From contig NW_024466512.1 of NCBI RefSeq assembly GCF_017591425.1, forward strand, positions 23,365,501 to 23,429,500: DNA of 64,000 nucleotides, written 5' to 3'. Positions 1 to 11,019 of this stretch are shown here, piece after piece. This DNA comes from Ochotona curzoniae. Lineage: Eukaryota > Chordata > Mammalia > Lagomorpha > Ochotonidae. The position numbers and the translations under genes were made by a program. Numbering within the stretch: position 1 is the first letter of the stretch; each line of letters begins with the position of its first letter. The notes under the pieces were generated by a model, which had not been told where the DNA came from, searched no databases, and saw only the letters and a program-made list of their open reading frames with translations.

Positions 1-1780
1 AGACTCCTCAATATTGAACTCTGCAGGGCGGTAAAACTGCAGGCCACCTAGCACATCTTCTCCAAGTGGTGAGTGGTGGCAGCACCAGTGCCAGTGGGAG
101 ACGTTATATACCCGCAGGAATACAAAGGGGGCTTGACCTGAAGTTCCTCTGGAATCAGCCAGTTCTCTCTCTCTCTGCCTCAGAGCTCAGACAGGCGACT
201 CCAGTGACCTGCTGAAAGTCTCCCGGGTCTGCAGAGAATTCAGTAACGCTGCTGGCTGAGCCTGGGACAGCCCTTCCATGGTCTCAGCCCTGGAGCCCCA
301 GCCATGACCAGTGCAGAGCTCCTCCAGCTATTTATACCTGGAGAAGGTGACCCCAGAGAGGGGCCAGAGAGCAGGGAGGATCTGCTCCCGGCTCCCTTAA
401 GTGTCTGGAGACACGCAAACTCCGCGGAAGTCAATCTGTGTAGCCAGCTCGATTTCCTCTAGCAGGGTCACGCACCTCTTTCTAACACTGGAGGGGACGC
501 AGACTGAAGGAAGTCCAGCCTGACCTGGGAGGTGAGGGTCTGGTGCTGGGGAGGCCAGCGTGCAGCAGGATGCTGGACTGGGTCAGAGAGGAAAAAAAAA
601 AGTTTCTTACTTAGGAACCCCCAAGGGGAAAGGGGCTGCTACCACAGACTTGGAAGAGCACACTCCTCCCAGTGTGTGGGAAGGAGGGCAGGCTCACCCA
701 CCATTCCCATCACCGCTGGACCCTAAGCAAAAGCACAACTGGCTCCCACCTGCAGGTTTGAGATTTAGCTCCTGGTTCACGCCCGAGCCCTCCAATGTTT
801 TCATCGAGTTCTCACTCAGCCTGCATGCTGAGATTCTGAGTTGTAGAGTGAGGTGCAGCGGGGAGAGGGAATGAGGGCATGTTCCCAAGCATCACCTCAG
901 GGTGCAGGAGGCAGGACCCTGCCCTGGGATGGGGCTGGATTTCCAGGGCACCAGGAGATGGGCACTGTTCCTCTCTCTCACTGCCAATGCCGTGTAGGGG
1001 CCATTTGCGGGCCCTGGAGCTCCAAAAAAAGGCAGCAAAGAGGAGTCTGCACAGGTATCCACTCCCGGGAGCTCCTATGAAGGTGGCTGCCCCAAGTTGG
1101 CCCTCAGTGACCTCAGGTAGAAGCAGAGACGAAGTTTTCCACCATGTATGCCCTGGCTTTTGGAAAGCACCTAATACTTTGACGCCACAGAACAGGGAGC
1201 CTTAATCCCACGTGGGTGGCTCAGGAAAGAAGTTTGGCCTTGGCAGGGTGGGGGGGGAGGTTACAGGGTAGCCAGAAAGATGAGGATGCCACTGTTGTAG
1301 GCGGAGGTGAGGGCAGAGGGAGAGGCACCTAGGATGGGTTTGTCACTGGGGCATTCTGTAAATGATGCGACCTGCTCACCAGGGTGCCCCTGCCCGCCTA
1401 TCGGAAAAGGACTCCTTTGCCATGATTGCAGTCTACTTGTTAATTAGAACCACTCTATCACGGTAGCATGCATTTGAATTGTCTGTCTCCCTACATACAC
1501 ACACTCCTGCAAATAATCATGGAATTTACGGACATCAGATTTTGTTCCACCGTCCAAGCACATAGAGCAGTACCCGCAAAAACACCGCGGGTGCTCGAGC
1601 TGTGCGTACAGCTTTACGTATGGGCAGACGGATGGACAGGTGTGTGCATGCTCGGGTAGGGGGACAGACTGGCAGGTGGATCGATGGATCAATGTTTCGC
1701 ATTTGCAGGCTGTGAGACCAGCACAGAAAAGCACAGAAAGTCAGAAATTCCCTTTCCAGTCCTCAGCTTGGGCAATCCCC
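1..1780. other. Intergenic flank downstream of NKX2-3
   Basis: Unique-looking sequence of moderate G+C. No gene, exon or recognisable repeat was found. An AT-richer patch at about 1430-1560 stands out from the GC-richer surroundings but has no recognised identity. Confidence 0.5.
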
Positions 1781-3154
1781 CAGAGACGGCGGTTCCCGAA
1801 GAGGGGCTCCGGGGCTAGGAAATCGGCCGGGAGCACCGCGGGGATCGCAACGGTGGTGGGCGGCGCGAGAGGGAGGCTGCGAGGCCGAGGCGGCCGGGGG
1901 AGCCCGGCGGCCCGCAGCGTGGTGCCCTGACGCACGCTGGGCTCCGAGTCTTTTCAAGTTTCGGGCGAGGCGAGGGAAAGGAGGGCGTTCGCCCCCCAAG
2001 CTCCGCTCCGCCAGTCTCCCGCTAGGCCATTCTGGACTTGTCCGCGGCGCATCCTGGGCGGTCAGAGGGCTCAAGAGGGCTTCCCGGCTGGCCTCCCTCC
2101 CCCCTCCTCGCGTCCCTCCGGCTCCCCAGCCAGGCGGCCTCCACCCCCTCCTGCAAGGGCGAAATTGCTAAACTTGTAGCAATAATGACCCTGCTTTCAG
2201 GCTGCCGACTCCCGCTGAACAGCTCCGCGCCCCGGCCAGCCGGGTCTAATCAGTGCGCCCCTCCCTGCTGCCCGCCCAGCCCCCTGGCACCCCCTCCCCC
2301 AGCGCACAAGAAACGGGGAACAAAACCCGCGCGCATTTCTCCGTCCCTCTGTCGAGCAGACTGCAGCACAAAGCCCCCGCTCTGAGAAGCAATGGGGAGC
2401 TGGGGCGGGGGACGTCAATCCGACGCGCTGGGGTTTTTGTTCGCCCAGGGGACCTCGCCTTCCTACCACACCTTTTGTTCGGGACTCCAATAAAAAGCCA
2501 TTCTTTCCGCACCTTCCCGGCCCGGAGCCGGCTTTCAGCAAGGCCCGGCCCCACAATGGTGCGGCGCTCTGAGGCCTCCCCATTCACCCGCCTTGGCACG
2601 CTCACAATCGGCCGTGTGGCAGCACAGGCCTCGCGCAGGCATTCTCGGCAAGTGACAAGGAGCCGCATAAAGCCGCGGCCGCCGGGGGAGAAAGGCGGGC
2701 GGCCGAGGGGGAGCGCTCAGCCACGGCGGGGCGCAGGGCTGCGTCCCCGGGCGGGCGCGCTGGAAGGCCCGGCGGCGGCCGAGGAGGGAGCTGCCTTCTC
2801 GCCGTCCGCAGCTAGATCTAGGGGAGAACCTTCACTTTTCCCCGGCGACCCTAGAATCGAAAGCCGAGGGTCCCAACGCTCTTCTTTCTTACCAGAGAGC
2901 GTCCAGCTGGGGGGGGGGGTGGGAGGGAGGAGGAAGGATTATAAAGCCCTGGACCTCAAAAGGCCCAATCTCTGACCTGCCCTCCCCGCAAAAGGGAAGT
3001 TAGTGAGCAAAACCGCGGAGAGCCGGGACGCGCAGCCCGAGCCAGGCTCGCCGAGTCCAGGCTTGAGATCGACCCGGGACGGCGGCCTTCCCTCCGCGTC
3101 GTCTTCCCGGTCCCTTTCGGCGCCGCTCCCCTCCACAAAGGCAGCCAAGGTTGG

Positions 3155-3896
3155 AAATATTGCACCTTGTTTATTGACTCCTGTAGTGTGTGGCAGCGCT
3201 GTGTACACGGCGTGTGGATACAGTTACATAAAAATAATATGTGCTGGATACAGATACGAAACAGAAAGGGATCTGGTCACCTCTCGAAGGGCCACGGTCC
3301 CGGATTCCTCCAGCGGCCCCGTTCAACCTCTTATCTCCTGTGGCAGGTTTTCCTCCCAGAGTCCCACCTCACCCCCTGGGCCCTCGGGGAATCCGGGCCA
3401 GACCCAGGTCTGCTGTGGAGGGAGGCAGCTGGAAAACGAAGGTTGACTGTGATGGGCGACCCAGCGGCCAAGGACGCATCGGGCCGGAGATGTCTCAAAC
3501 CACAACCCCTCCTTGTTCTCCTCTTTAAGCTTTCCTCTCCCTTGGGCTCCCCGCCGACGCTTGAGTGCGCGGGGAGAGCCGGAGAGACGGTTCTCGCTTG
3601 GACAGAATTCAGCACAGCCAGCCTAGGCCTCCCGCACTGCCCGGGGCCGCCGCCGCCGCCTCTGGGCTCACAGTCCACTTGTCTGTCTCTGAGACAGTCC
3701 TGCCACCGGACGCGGGCATCCTCCTCGCCCCGGACCTCTTCCCAGGCCTCGGGTGGGCTAGGGGGGAGCGAGATGTGTCTTTTTTTTTTTTTTTTAACGA
3801 GGGGATATGGCCCGGGAATCAGATCTTTCTCATGCTTTTGAGTCCTGCGGCACCAGGTTGTGGCGGGGGCGCCGGCTGCATGAATCTACCCCGTCT
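3155..3896 (-). other. NKX2-3: NKX2-3 3' UTR with AATAAA poly(A) signal
   Basis: On the minus strand a canonical AATAAA lies at 3175-3170, about 722 bases past the stop codon, followed within 40 bases by a T/G-rich stretch (plus-strand 3125-3155). This predicts cleavage near 3150-3160 and a 3' UTR of about 740 nt, in line with the known mammalian mRNA. A 16-base poly(T) on the plus strand (about 3780-3796) appears as poly(A) inside the UTR. The exact cleavage site is an inference. Confidence 0.75.
3170..3175 (-). terminator. NKX2-3: Polyadenylation signal AATAAA of NKX2-3
   Basis: Plus-strand TTTATT here reads AATAAA on the coding strand, at the expected distance from the stop codon and with a G/T-rich downstream element. 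Confidence 0.75.
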
Positions 3897-4639
3897 CTAC
3901 CAGGCCCGAATGCCCTGCAAGGTGCCTTGCGCACACGCGGCCCCGGCGGCCGCGCCCTGGTGCAAGGGCTGCGCGCCACCGCCGCCAAAACCGCCCAGAT
4001 TGCTCACGTTCACGAAAGGTCCTCCCCCAGCCGCGCTGCAGGCGGGTGGCATGGCCGTGGTCGCCGCCGAGGCCCCGCTGCCGGCTCCTCCACCTCCGCC
4101 GCCGCCGCCCGCCGGGTACGCACAGCCGTAGCTGCCGCTGTAGGCCGCAGCGGCGGCGGCAGCGGCGGCGGCGGCGGCCGCGGCGGCCGAGTTCCCGTAA
4201 CCGTAGGCAGGGAAGCTGTTGTAGGAATAGGCGCCGGCGCCCACGCTGTAGGGCGCGCCGTAGGCCTGCGCGCCGGGCGTGACGCACGGCTTGCCGTCCC
4301 GCACCAGCACCGGCACCGCCACGCGGCGCGGAGGCGGCGGCGGTGCGTGCGCGCCCAGCTCCAGGGACTTGTCCTGCCGCTGTCTCTTGCACTTGTACCT
4401 GCGATTCTGGAACCAGATTTTCACTTGCGTGGACGTGAGTTTCAGGCTGCTGGCCAGGTGCTCACGCTCGGGCGCGGACAGGTATCGTTGCTGCTTGAAC
4501 CTGCGCTCCAGCTCGAAGACCTGAGCTTGCGAGAAGAGGACCCGTGGCTTCCGGCGGCTGCGCGGCTTCGGCCTCTCGCTCTCCTCCGCCGCCTCACAGT
4601 CTCCGGCCGCCTCCAGAGGTTTCTTCAGCGGGCAGCTTT
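3897..4639 (-). other. NKX2-3: NKX2-3 coding exon 2 (homeodomain, NK2-SD, C-terminus)
   Basis: The exon starts right after a pyrimidine-rich tract ending TTCTTTCACAG on the minus strand (AG at 4641-4640) and runs to TAG at 3897-3899. It carries the whole homeodomain, so the DNA-binding domain is not interrupted by the intron, as is usual in vertebrate NK2 genes. The frame continues open 5' of the acceptor to 4718 (MAQQLREP...), but those residues are intronic and lack similarity to NKX2-3. Confidence 0.95.
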
Positions 4640-6352
4640 CTGTGAAAGAAGCACAACAGTAGCGTTCAGGAGCTGTTTTCGTCCTGGCCTCGCGCGGCTC
4701 CCTGAGCTGCTGCGCCACGGTTCCTTTCGGGGACCGGGGAGGAACGAGCAGTCCTTAACCACCGGGGCCATTTGGAGAGCTGGAGAACCCTGCCACAGCA
4801 TCAGTGCCCTCGGCGGCTGGAGTAGCGAACGTGCGCCTATTGGAATCCCGAGCCACTGCTGAGGGAGATGCCCTGTGATAAGCACTGTTTTTCCATTGGA
4901 AATAGATACCGAATTTGCAACTTCGCCTGTCTTCCCGGTCGCGCCGGGTGGCTGAAGCTGCCTGAGCTGGACCTCTTTCCGTTGGAAATGCCCGAGGCTT
5001 ACCCAGCGCCTGGCCCCGCGGCTGCTAAGTGCTTATAGAAGACTATATGCAAATGCGTGCGTGACGGTGTCTGCATTACCTCAGGGAAGAAAAAAAAAGT
5101 TTGCGTGTAGGCGGTTTCTCAGAGGTTTCAGGCCCAGAGGGAGCTATCGCGGCAGAGCCTGGGCCTCAGACCCTCCAAACCTCCTCTGGTGGTGGAGACT
5201 GGGTGGGAAGAGAATCTTTAACAATGAAACCTCTGAGAACGCTTCCTGGGGGTGAAGCTGGGGTGTTACTCAGCTATGCGTTCTCCCTGCCCATCCCACG
5301 CACCGCACCGCAAACTACGTTGTGCGGTTTTCTTGGGGGGTCCGCAGCCTGGGACACAAAGCAGAAAAGCTGGAGTATCAGGGGTGTGAGAGCCAGGAGC
5401 ACGTAAAAGATAGTATTCTCACGCACACCCCAGTGTGCCCTCCCTCTGTGCGAGCGAAGACGCGGATCCCCAAGCTGAAAAGTGAGGCGTCCACCCACTC
5501 TGCGCCCCGTGGGATGCAGGAGCCACAACCTGCCAGAGGAGGGACAGCTGCCCTAATCTCCCAGGCCCATTTCAGGACGGAAGGACAGTGCGGGACCCTA
5601 CCCTTTCTTGAATGGTGGGGTATTTTTTTTTTCAGTGAGAAGGTCCCTATTAGAGGGGAAGAGCCAACGCTGGCCAGTGGTTGGGGCCCGGCGGCCGCAC
5701 CCGTTGGGCTCCTCCAGCAGTTGCCTTTTCCTAGGGAGCTGTGCTGCCTCCGGCTTGGTAGTAGTCGTTGTCGGGTGGCCGCGACCTCCCCTCCAACTGC
5801 GCCTCACGGGTGCCTGCGCCTGGCGGAGCTGGCGACGACCGACCCGGGCGGAGGCACAGCGTGGCCCCCGCCAAAAGGTTAAAGGGGCGGAGGAGGTGCT
5901 GGCCAAGGTTTACTTTGGGGCATATATATTTTGCGGGCGCTCGGCCACCTCCGCTCCAGGTGCGATTCCTTCCCAACCCCCGCCCCCCTCTACTCACTTT
6001 GGCTCCTCTCCCTGCGGACCTCCGACTCCTCTTCGTGTTCCTTGGGCCCACCGCACGAGTCTCGCAGCACTGTGTGGACAAAGCTCTGCGGACAGAGCCC
6101 CGCGTCTCCGTGCGCGTCGGCTGCGGCCAGAGAGTTCAAATAGGACAGTTTGTCACCCTCCTCGTCTTCGTCCTCGTCCCCTCCGTCCGAGAACTGCGCC
6201 CCCTCGGCGGCGGCCAGCATGCAGGGCGCCGAGTGGAAGTGCTGCTCCAAGTCCGCCTGTAAGTGCGCTCCGTGGAAGTGCTGCTGCTGCTCCAGATTCA
6301 AAATGTCTTTGACTGAGAAAGGGGTGGAGGTGACCGGGCTTGGTAACATCAT
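3897..6352 (-). CDS. NKX2-3: NKX2-3 homeobox transcription factor, two coding exons: complement(join(3897..4639,5998..6352))
   Basis: NK2-class homeodomain transcription factor; the family member is known for roles in gut and splenic mesenchyme, endothelium and pharyngeal tissue. The joined exons give 1098 nt, a 365-residue protein; human NKX2-3 is about 364. Residues 11-21 form the TN (tinman/Engrailed-like) repressor motif, [11 protein letters not shown]. Residues 61-69 are acidic. The homeodomain covers about 147-206, with W194, F195, Q196, N197 and R199 in helix 3 and Tyr200 at homeodomain position 54, the NK2 hallmark that selects CAAGTG-type sites. The NK2-specific domain is about 224-240 ([15 protein letters not shown]). 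An alanine run of about 15, a glycine run of about 8 and a terminal GIRAW follow. The tinman motif, Tyr54 and overall sequence closely match NKX2-3 rather than NKX2-5 or NKX2-6. The chosen ATG (6350-6352) is the first of two adjacent ATGs and gives the MMLPSPVTS start known in mammals. No frameshift or stop is visible. Confidence 0.97.
4143..4187 (-). repeat. NKX2-3: Polyalanine-coding GCN tract in NKX2-3
   Basis: Fifteen consecutive alanine codons, mainly GCC with a few GCT and GCG. The mix of codons is typical of stable polyalanine tracts in homeobox proteins and argues against a simple trinucleotide expansion. Confidence 0.85.
4640..5997 (-). other. NKX2-3: NKX2-3 intron, 1358 bp, GT-AG
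   Basis: Donor GTGAGT and acceptor TTTCACAG are both strong. The first 350 bases (5640-5997) are CpG-rich like exon 1; the middle (4860-5640) is less so. No interspersed repeat was recognised. No other exon is needed to join the two coding exons. Confidence 0.92.
5998..6352 (-). other. NKX2-3: NKX2-3 coding exon 1
   Basis: This exon encodes residues 1-118 plus the first base of codon 119: the TN motif, a His/Gln-rich stretch, an acidic run (DEDEDEEGD) and a KEHEEESEV segment. It ends ...AGC CAA A followed by GTGAGT (donor GT at 5997-5996), a near-perfect 5' splice site. The split codon joins to AA of exon 2 to make AAA (Lys), restoring the RSQKSC junction expected for NKX2-3. Reading through the donor would stop at a TAG three codons later. 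Confidence 0.95.
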
Positions 6353-6700
6353 CAGGGCCACTTAATTGTCCAGTCCAAATACTCAATAAATCCCGGCGGG
6401 GGCGGGGAGGCAGCGCGGCGGCTGCAGCTCTCCCTCCTGGACTCTGCCGCCGCTGCCGACTCGGACTTTTTTTGACAGACGCGGTCCCGCTGCAGTCTAA
6501 ACCGCCTCCATTGGCCGGGACCTGGGGGTCTGGGTTTTGTTAAGCCACTGCAGAGACTGGGGCCGGGGCTGCCGAGCCTCTGGCCGGGGGCTCTCGCGTC
6601 ACGCCGAGGGGCGGAGTGCGCGCCAAGCCTCCGTCCCCATTGGCTCGGGCTGCCGCAGGACACGCCCTGCCCGCCGCGTCCAGGGCGCCGAGGCCGCGGT
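6353..6700 (-). promoter_or_regulatory. NKX2-3: NKX2-3 proximal promoter and 5' UTR region
   Basis: This GC-rich stretch lies directly upstream of the start codon. On the minus strand it has two CCAAT boxes (6514-6510 and 6643-6639, seen as ATTGG on the plus strand) and a GC-box core GGGGCGG on the plus strand at 6608-6614. No convincing TATA box is visible, which suits a CpG-island promoter. An NKX2-type site TTAAGTGG lies at 6365-6358, a few bases before the ATG. The transcription start cannot be fixed from sequence. Confidence 0.6.
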
Positions 6701-7334
6701 GCCACCAGAAATAAACGAGAACCAGACCCAGAGCGGTGGAGTCCCAGGCGCTGCGGGCCGGGCCGTGCTGACCCGAGTGGCCAGACCACTCCCAGGCTCC
6801 AGCCCCGCCTGGCTGCACCTTCCTGATCTGAGCTACTTCTGGGGTGGGGGGTTTGGTGGCCGAGAACCAACTCCTGGGAAGGATACCCACCCCTCCAGAA
6901 GTGTGGGGCCGGGAAAGTTTTCCGGCGAGTTGCACCAGGCGCAGGATCCACCGTTGTAGTCTTCGGATGAAAGGACGTTCTTGTCCATTGCCGCCTGAGG
7001 CCTCAGAGCAAGCCGCCCTCTCCGCCTGGGATGTCGTGCTGCCCTGGTCGGTTCTCCGAGGCGGTGTTCAAGGAGCACCTCCCACGAAGACGCACTCCTC
7101 GGTCCCCTGGCCCGAGGGCCTCTCTTGCGCCTCTGCACTTGCAGCTCTCTTTAGCAATGAAGTTAGTGGTGTCATTGATGGCTTCCCACCTAGTTTTGTA
7201 GCTGAATGCACCTGCCAGACACCCTGGTTAGACTGCGAGCCTCCACCTCCCCCTCCGAGGGCAGGGTCCCTGTAGGTTGCTTTTTACCCCTGTGGTTCTC
7301 TCAGCTGCTGCCCAGAGCAGGTATGTGAAAACAT

Positions 7335-7480
7335 GATGGGTGTACTGACAACTCTGGGTTCGAATCCTGATCTTCCTCAGTGTGTGGCCCGGGGCGTGAT
7401 GAAACCTGTTTCCTTCTTCAGGGTTATCAGGGTTAAATAGGGCAAGACACACCAGGGACCTAGTACAGCGATGCTTCTGG
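7335..7480 (+). repeat. MIR-like SINE remnant
   Basis: Resembles the MIR core: tgggttcgaatcctgatctt, then a terminal part with ggcaag and cctagtaca-type sequence. Heavily diverged. Confidence 0.5.
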
Positions 7481-7739
7481 CTCAGGGTCGGCTCACAGGT
7501 CACCTCTGGCTGCCCTGGCGTGTGCCGTGGCCCTGAGGGCTGCGCGCACTAGGTGGCCCCACGCAGATCTGACAGCAAGATCTGTCCTTGCAAGGGTAGG
7601 GGCCCAGAAATCCTGGGTGTCTTCCGCCTATTGAAATGGAGTGCTTTTCACATTTGTTGACCCACGGGTCTTCTGGGGTCCTGATGAGGTCACAGTGGGT
7701 TTTTGTTAGGGGGGGCAGGTAGAAACCCATGGGATCCCC

Positions 7740-9190
7740 AGAGATTCAGGAAACTCGCGCGCGGGAGGGTCATCTTTCCCCTCTACAGTAGGCATTCGCG
7801 CCAGTCACCACGCCCAGCGCTGGGAGGAGCAGCGCGGACCTTGGAAAAAAAATGGGGGCCTGTTCCCGCCCAACCGTGGCGCCCCTCATCCGGCCACAGC
7901 CGCCCCAAGCGATTTTTGGCGGTAAGGATGGCAGAACTCGGAAAGATTGTGCTCAACTGGAAGAGGCACATATAAGGTGCAAGGGCTGCTGACAAGGCCT
8001 TGGGACAGCGGCGGCTGGCACCGGGTTCGAGGGGAGATGAAAGTGGGGAGCGACCCTGCGGAGGGTGGGGGGTGCACCACTGGGAGACAAATGGGTGCCC
8101 TAGGCCAAGCAGAGAGAAGGGGGGGGAGGGTTGGAAAGGCGGGGCTATTCAGGAAGGAGGCGGAAATGTTATGGGGGCAGCTCTTGGGGCCGCCTGGGGG
8201 AACCTGGATGAGGCGCACCCCACGTGCAACGGGGCTGTCGGAGGGCAGTGGGTAGAGACCCTCGGTGGGCTGGGCTTTGCACTCCACGGCCGGCCCTCAG
8301 CGGAAGGGGCACCAGTGCCTTTCTACTTTAAATCTTAAAACTCTTGGCGCCCTAGAGGTAGGCCGGTGTCTCTAAACCAGGCCGCGAATCTGCTGCGGGA
8401 AGAAGGCACCTGGTTTGGCCGTGGATCCCGGGCGTCCGAACCCAGTGACCCGGAGACAGCGGTGAGTGCGCAGCGCTTCGGGTTGGGGAGGCCTTGGCGT
8501 GCACAGGCGTCCTCCGGAGCGCACAACCGGGAATTGGTGGCGGGGCCCCACTCCCCCAACCTACCCCCAGGGCAAAAAAAAAAACACCTTCCTCCTCCTA
8601 TCCGCCCTGCCCCACACCCCCGACCTTCTCCGGCTCTTTGGTGATTTCAAGATTTGGAAAACATTTGGAAAAAGACAAAAGCCAGCAAAAAAAAAAAAAA
8701 AAAAAAAAGACACTTTTCTCTTCCTGGTTTCCAAGGGAAGCCGGGATTTCTCTTGGCTACATTCCCTTTATTCGTCAGCCCAGCGGCACCTCCCTCCCGG
8801 GCCTTCGCTCACTCTCACAGGTCTCAAACCTGTGGCTTGAGACCACCGCAGGGACAAAACGCCCTGCTGGGCCGGGGGGCGCGGAGACGCGCTCCAAAAG
8901 TCTTACCACACGCAGTTCAACATCAGCCCCTCTAGCTCACTGACCGCCTCGGCCACTACCGGGCAGGTGGCCATGGCAGGACCTGAGCCACGGTGCTGCC
9001 TGGCTTCGCTGGCCGGGACTCAGCTCCGTGCAGCTGGAGCACAGAGGGTCGGGAGGCCTACGGGAACTCGGAACCCAGAGGCCTCGTGAGCGCCTTCTAC
9101 ATCCCATCCCCCCCCCCAACTTTTCCCTCCTCCACCGCAGATGGAGAGAGAAAACGAAACTCCTACCGCTACTGCGTCCCTAGGGTTGAT
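7740..9190. other. Upstream CpG-rich region with long A runs
   Basis: CpG is frequent at 7750-7930, 8190-8560 and 8860-9080. A plus-strand donor-like site, CG|GTGAGTG, has its GT at 8462-8463. Two A runs (8574-8584 and about 8687-8708) interrupt it. No coding sequence is supported. In human a lncRNA (LINC01475) runs divergently from NKX2-3 at about this distance, so part of this could be its promoter; that is inference. Confidence 0.45.
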
Positions 9191-9469
9191 CTTGGTTTAG
9201 GGCCAAAGAACAGGGATTCCAGGGTACTCCTGCTACTTTTTCTTGTCTGATCCTCCGATCTCGAGGAACCCGCAGGGTCAGTCCTGCCTCCCAGCAGGCC
9301 AGACCTCGGTGGGCCTGTGCCCCGCGCTGCAGAGGACCGCGGACTGCGGTTGTCACTTACCGGCTGGTGGGACTCCAGTTCCAACGAGGATCCAGTTTCC
9401 AGAGCGTGCGGGATATTTGCATCTCCTGGTGCGAGGAGGGGATCTTTGAAATCCACAAGCTGTGTTCAA

Positions 9470-10940
9470 CTAATAATGGGTTTTCGTTCCAGACTGTTTA
9501 GCTAATTACTGTCAGATAAGGTAAATATTGGTTGCATCCATGGGAGCGTGTGATTTGATTTTAATCGAGTGTATCTGCCGTGGTATGCTTTTGTTTCATT
9601 GTCCATTTATGCGACTGCTCCTCCTCCCTGGAGTATATGATTAATGATCATCGTTAAATGGTGGCAAATTCCTTGAGGCGGAAGTACCATATAGTTGCAT
9701 AAATGATACATTTAAACATATCCTAAAAAAAAAAAAAAGACAAAACCTTGTGCTAACCATGACAGCAAATACATTACCAAGAGAAAATGTGATAATTCTT
9801 TGAAGCCTGCGAAATGTCCTTGTAACTGTGATCCTGTACACAAATGTTGCTTAAAGCATATGTGAATCTAGGCAGTCCACGGATGCTCTGAGTTAGGTAA
9901 GCCTCTGCTTATCTTGTTGCCTCCCAGCTAGTACAATGGCCATTTAATTATGTAAGCAAAGCCACAACAAAGTCGAAAGTTGCTGCGGCTTTCTAATCTA
10001 AATGTGACACCACTATCAAAAGTGATACTTTCAAATTGTGAAAAATCACCCCATGCTGGAATTTAGCCGAACAAAGTTGGACATTTCTGGTGAATGTCCC
10101 TACTATTTTATTGCTCTCCTAAAATTTCACATTCAATGGTATCTTAGGGAAAAAGGCAAAACAGTGTTAAATGCACCGTGTTAATTTATTGTTGGTGGTA
10201 GGGATGTGTGTGTGTGTGTGTGTGTGTGTGTTTAGATCTTGGGAAAACAATCCAAAACATTTGAGAAATCTAGAGGTGTTTTGGTTGTGAGGAAGGTTCT
10301 ACTTTTAAAATGTCAACTAGATTAAAATGCCCTAGAAAGCATGAAATTGATCTAATTTCTGGGGAGTACTTTTTCCTTGAAGTAATTTTGTAACATATTT
10401 TAAATATTGTGCCATTTATTAGACTGTATGTGCGTATTTGCATAAATGCCAGGCATCGCTAGATTTTATTTGGAATCAGATTTTCTAAATAACCTGTCAT
10501 TTCTCTTACCTGGGAGAAAGTCTGTTCAAATTCAGAAATTCTATACAGCTGCTTGTTAATTACCAGACTCTTTCGGAGAAAGTGAGTTTCGATTTCTCCT
10601 GGAGAGGGTTTTTCTCGAGTATCTGTATATCTGCCCCCCACCCCAACTTCCGAAGACAAAAATGTAAATTGAAGCTTCTGGTCCAAGCTGTTTATTTTCT
10701 GTTCATAAAACACTGCGTTTGTCGAAGAAAATAATCAGTTCATTATTAATTTTTTTTCGAACAATGCTCAAGCGAGGGACACGTGAACAGAAATTTATTT
10801 TTACGATTTGCCCGTGTTATTTGGGGACGCAGTGAGCAGTTTTAACTGGAGGATTAAATTGGAATTCTGAATGCATTCCTTAACTATTTTTTCTTTTGGT
10901 GTAAATTTAACTTCTGTAGAGATTTGTTAACGTGTACAGA
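9470..10940. promoter_or_regulatory. Candidate enhancer block upstream of NKX2-3
   Basis: An AT-rich block of about 1.5 kb between CpG-rich flanks, about 3.1 kb upstream of the start codon, with no recognised interspersed repeat. A cluster at 9502-9529 combines CTAATTA (homeodomain), AGATAAG (GATA) and GTAAATATT (forkhead). More homeodomain-like TAATTA/ATTAAT cores occur through the block. A (TG)n run sits at 10205-10230. The composition resembles a conserved noncoding element near a developmental gene; conservation itself was not tested. Confidence 0.45.
10205..10230 (+). repeat. (TG)n microsatellite
   Basis: An uninterrupted TG dinucleotide run of about 13 units. Confidence 0.9.
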
Positions 10941-11019
10941 CTTTTAAAAATGCAATCTGACTTCAGAGGGGCGTTGCCAGTTTGGACAATTGATTCTCAT
11001 AAACCAGGGCGCCGGCCTG

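Larger units (their letters stand above)
1780..4740. other. CpG-rich region over NKX2-3 exon 2, 3' UTR and downstream flank
   Basis: High G+C with frequent CpG by eye, especially 1790-2140, 2520-2890, 3000-3120 and 3900-4640. No interspersed repeat was recognised. Exon 2 accounts for 3897-4639. The 1.4 kb downstream of the gene has no supported ORF; the long frames seen there are by-products of high G+C. Confidence 0.65.
5640..7130. other. CpG island over NKX2-3 exon 1 and promoter
   Basis: Dense CpG surrounds exon 1 and extends about 780 bases upstream of the start codon. This is the expected promoter island of a developmental homeobox gene. Confidence 0.75.

Noticed and set aside
2253..2975. 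240-codon plus-strand frame downstream of NKX2-3
   Set aside because: Composition is Arg/Pro/Ala-rich as expected of random frames in CpG-rich DNA; no domain or splice context.
4640..4718. Open extension of exon 2 with its own ATG (MAQQLREP...)
   Set aside because: It lies upstream of a strong splice acceptor and joining exon 1 to it would not match NKX2-3; treated as intron.
3807..4862. 351-codon plus-strand frame opposite NKX2-3 exon 2
   Set aside because: Antisense shadow of the homeodomain exon; Arg/Gly/Ala-rich, no independent support.
6353..6361. In-frame GTG upstream of the NKX2-3 ATG, extending the frame by three residues (VAL)
   Set aside because: Mammalian translation starts at ATG, and the MMLPSPVTS start is conserved in NKX2-3.
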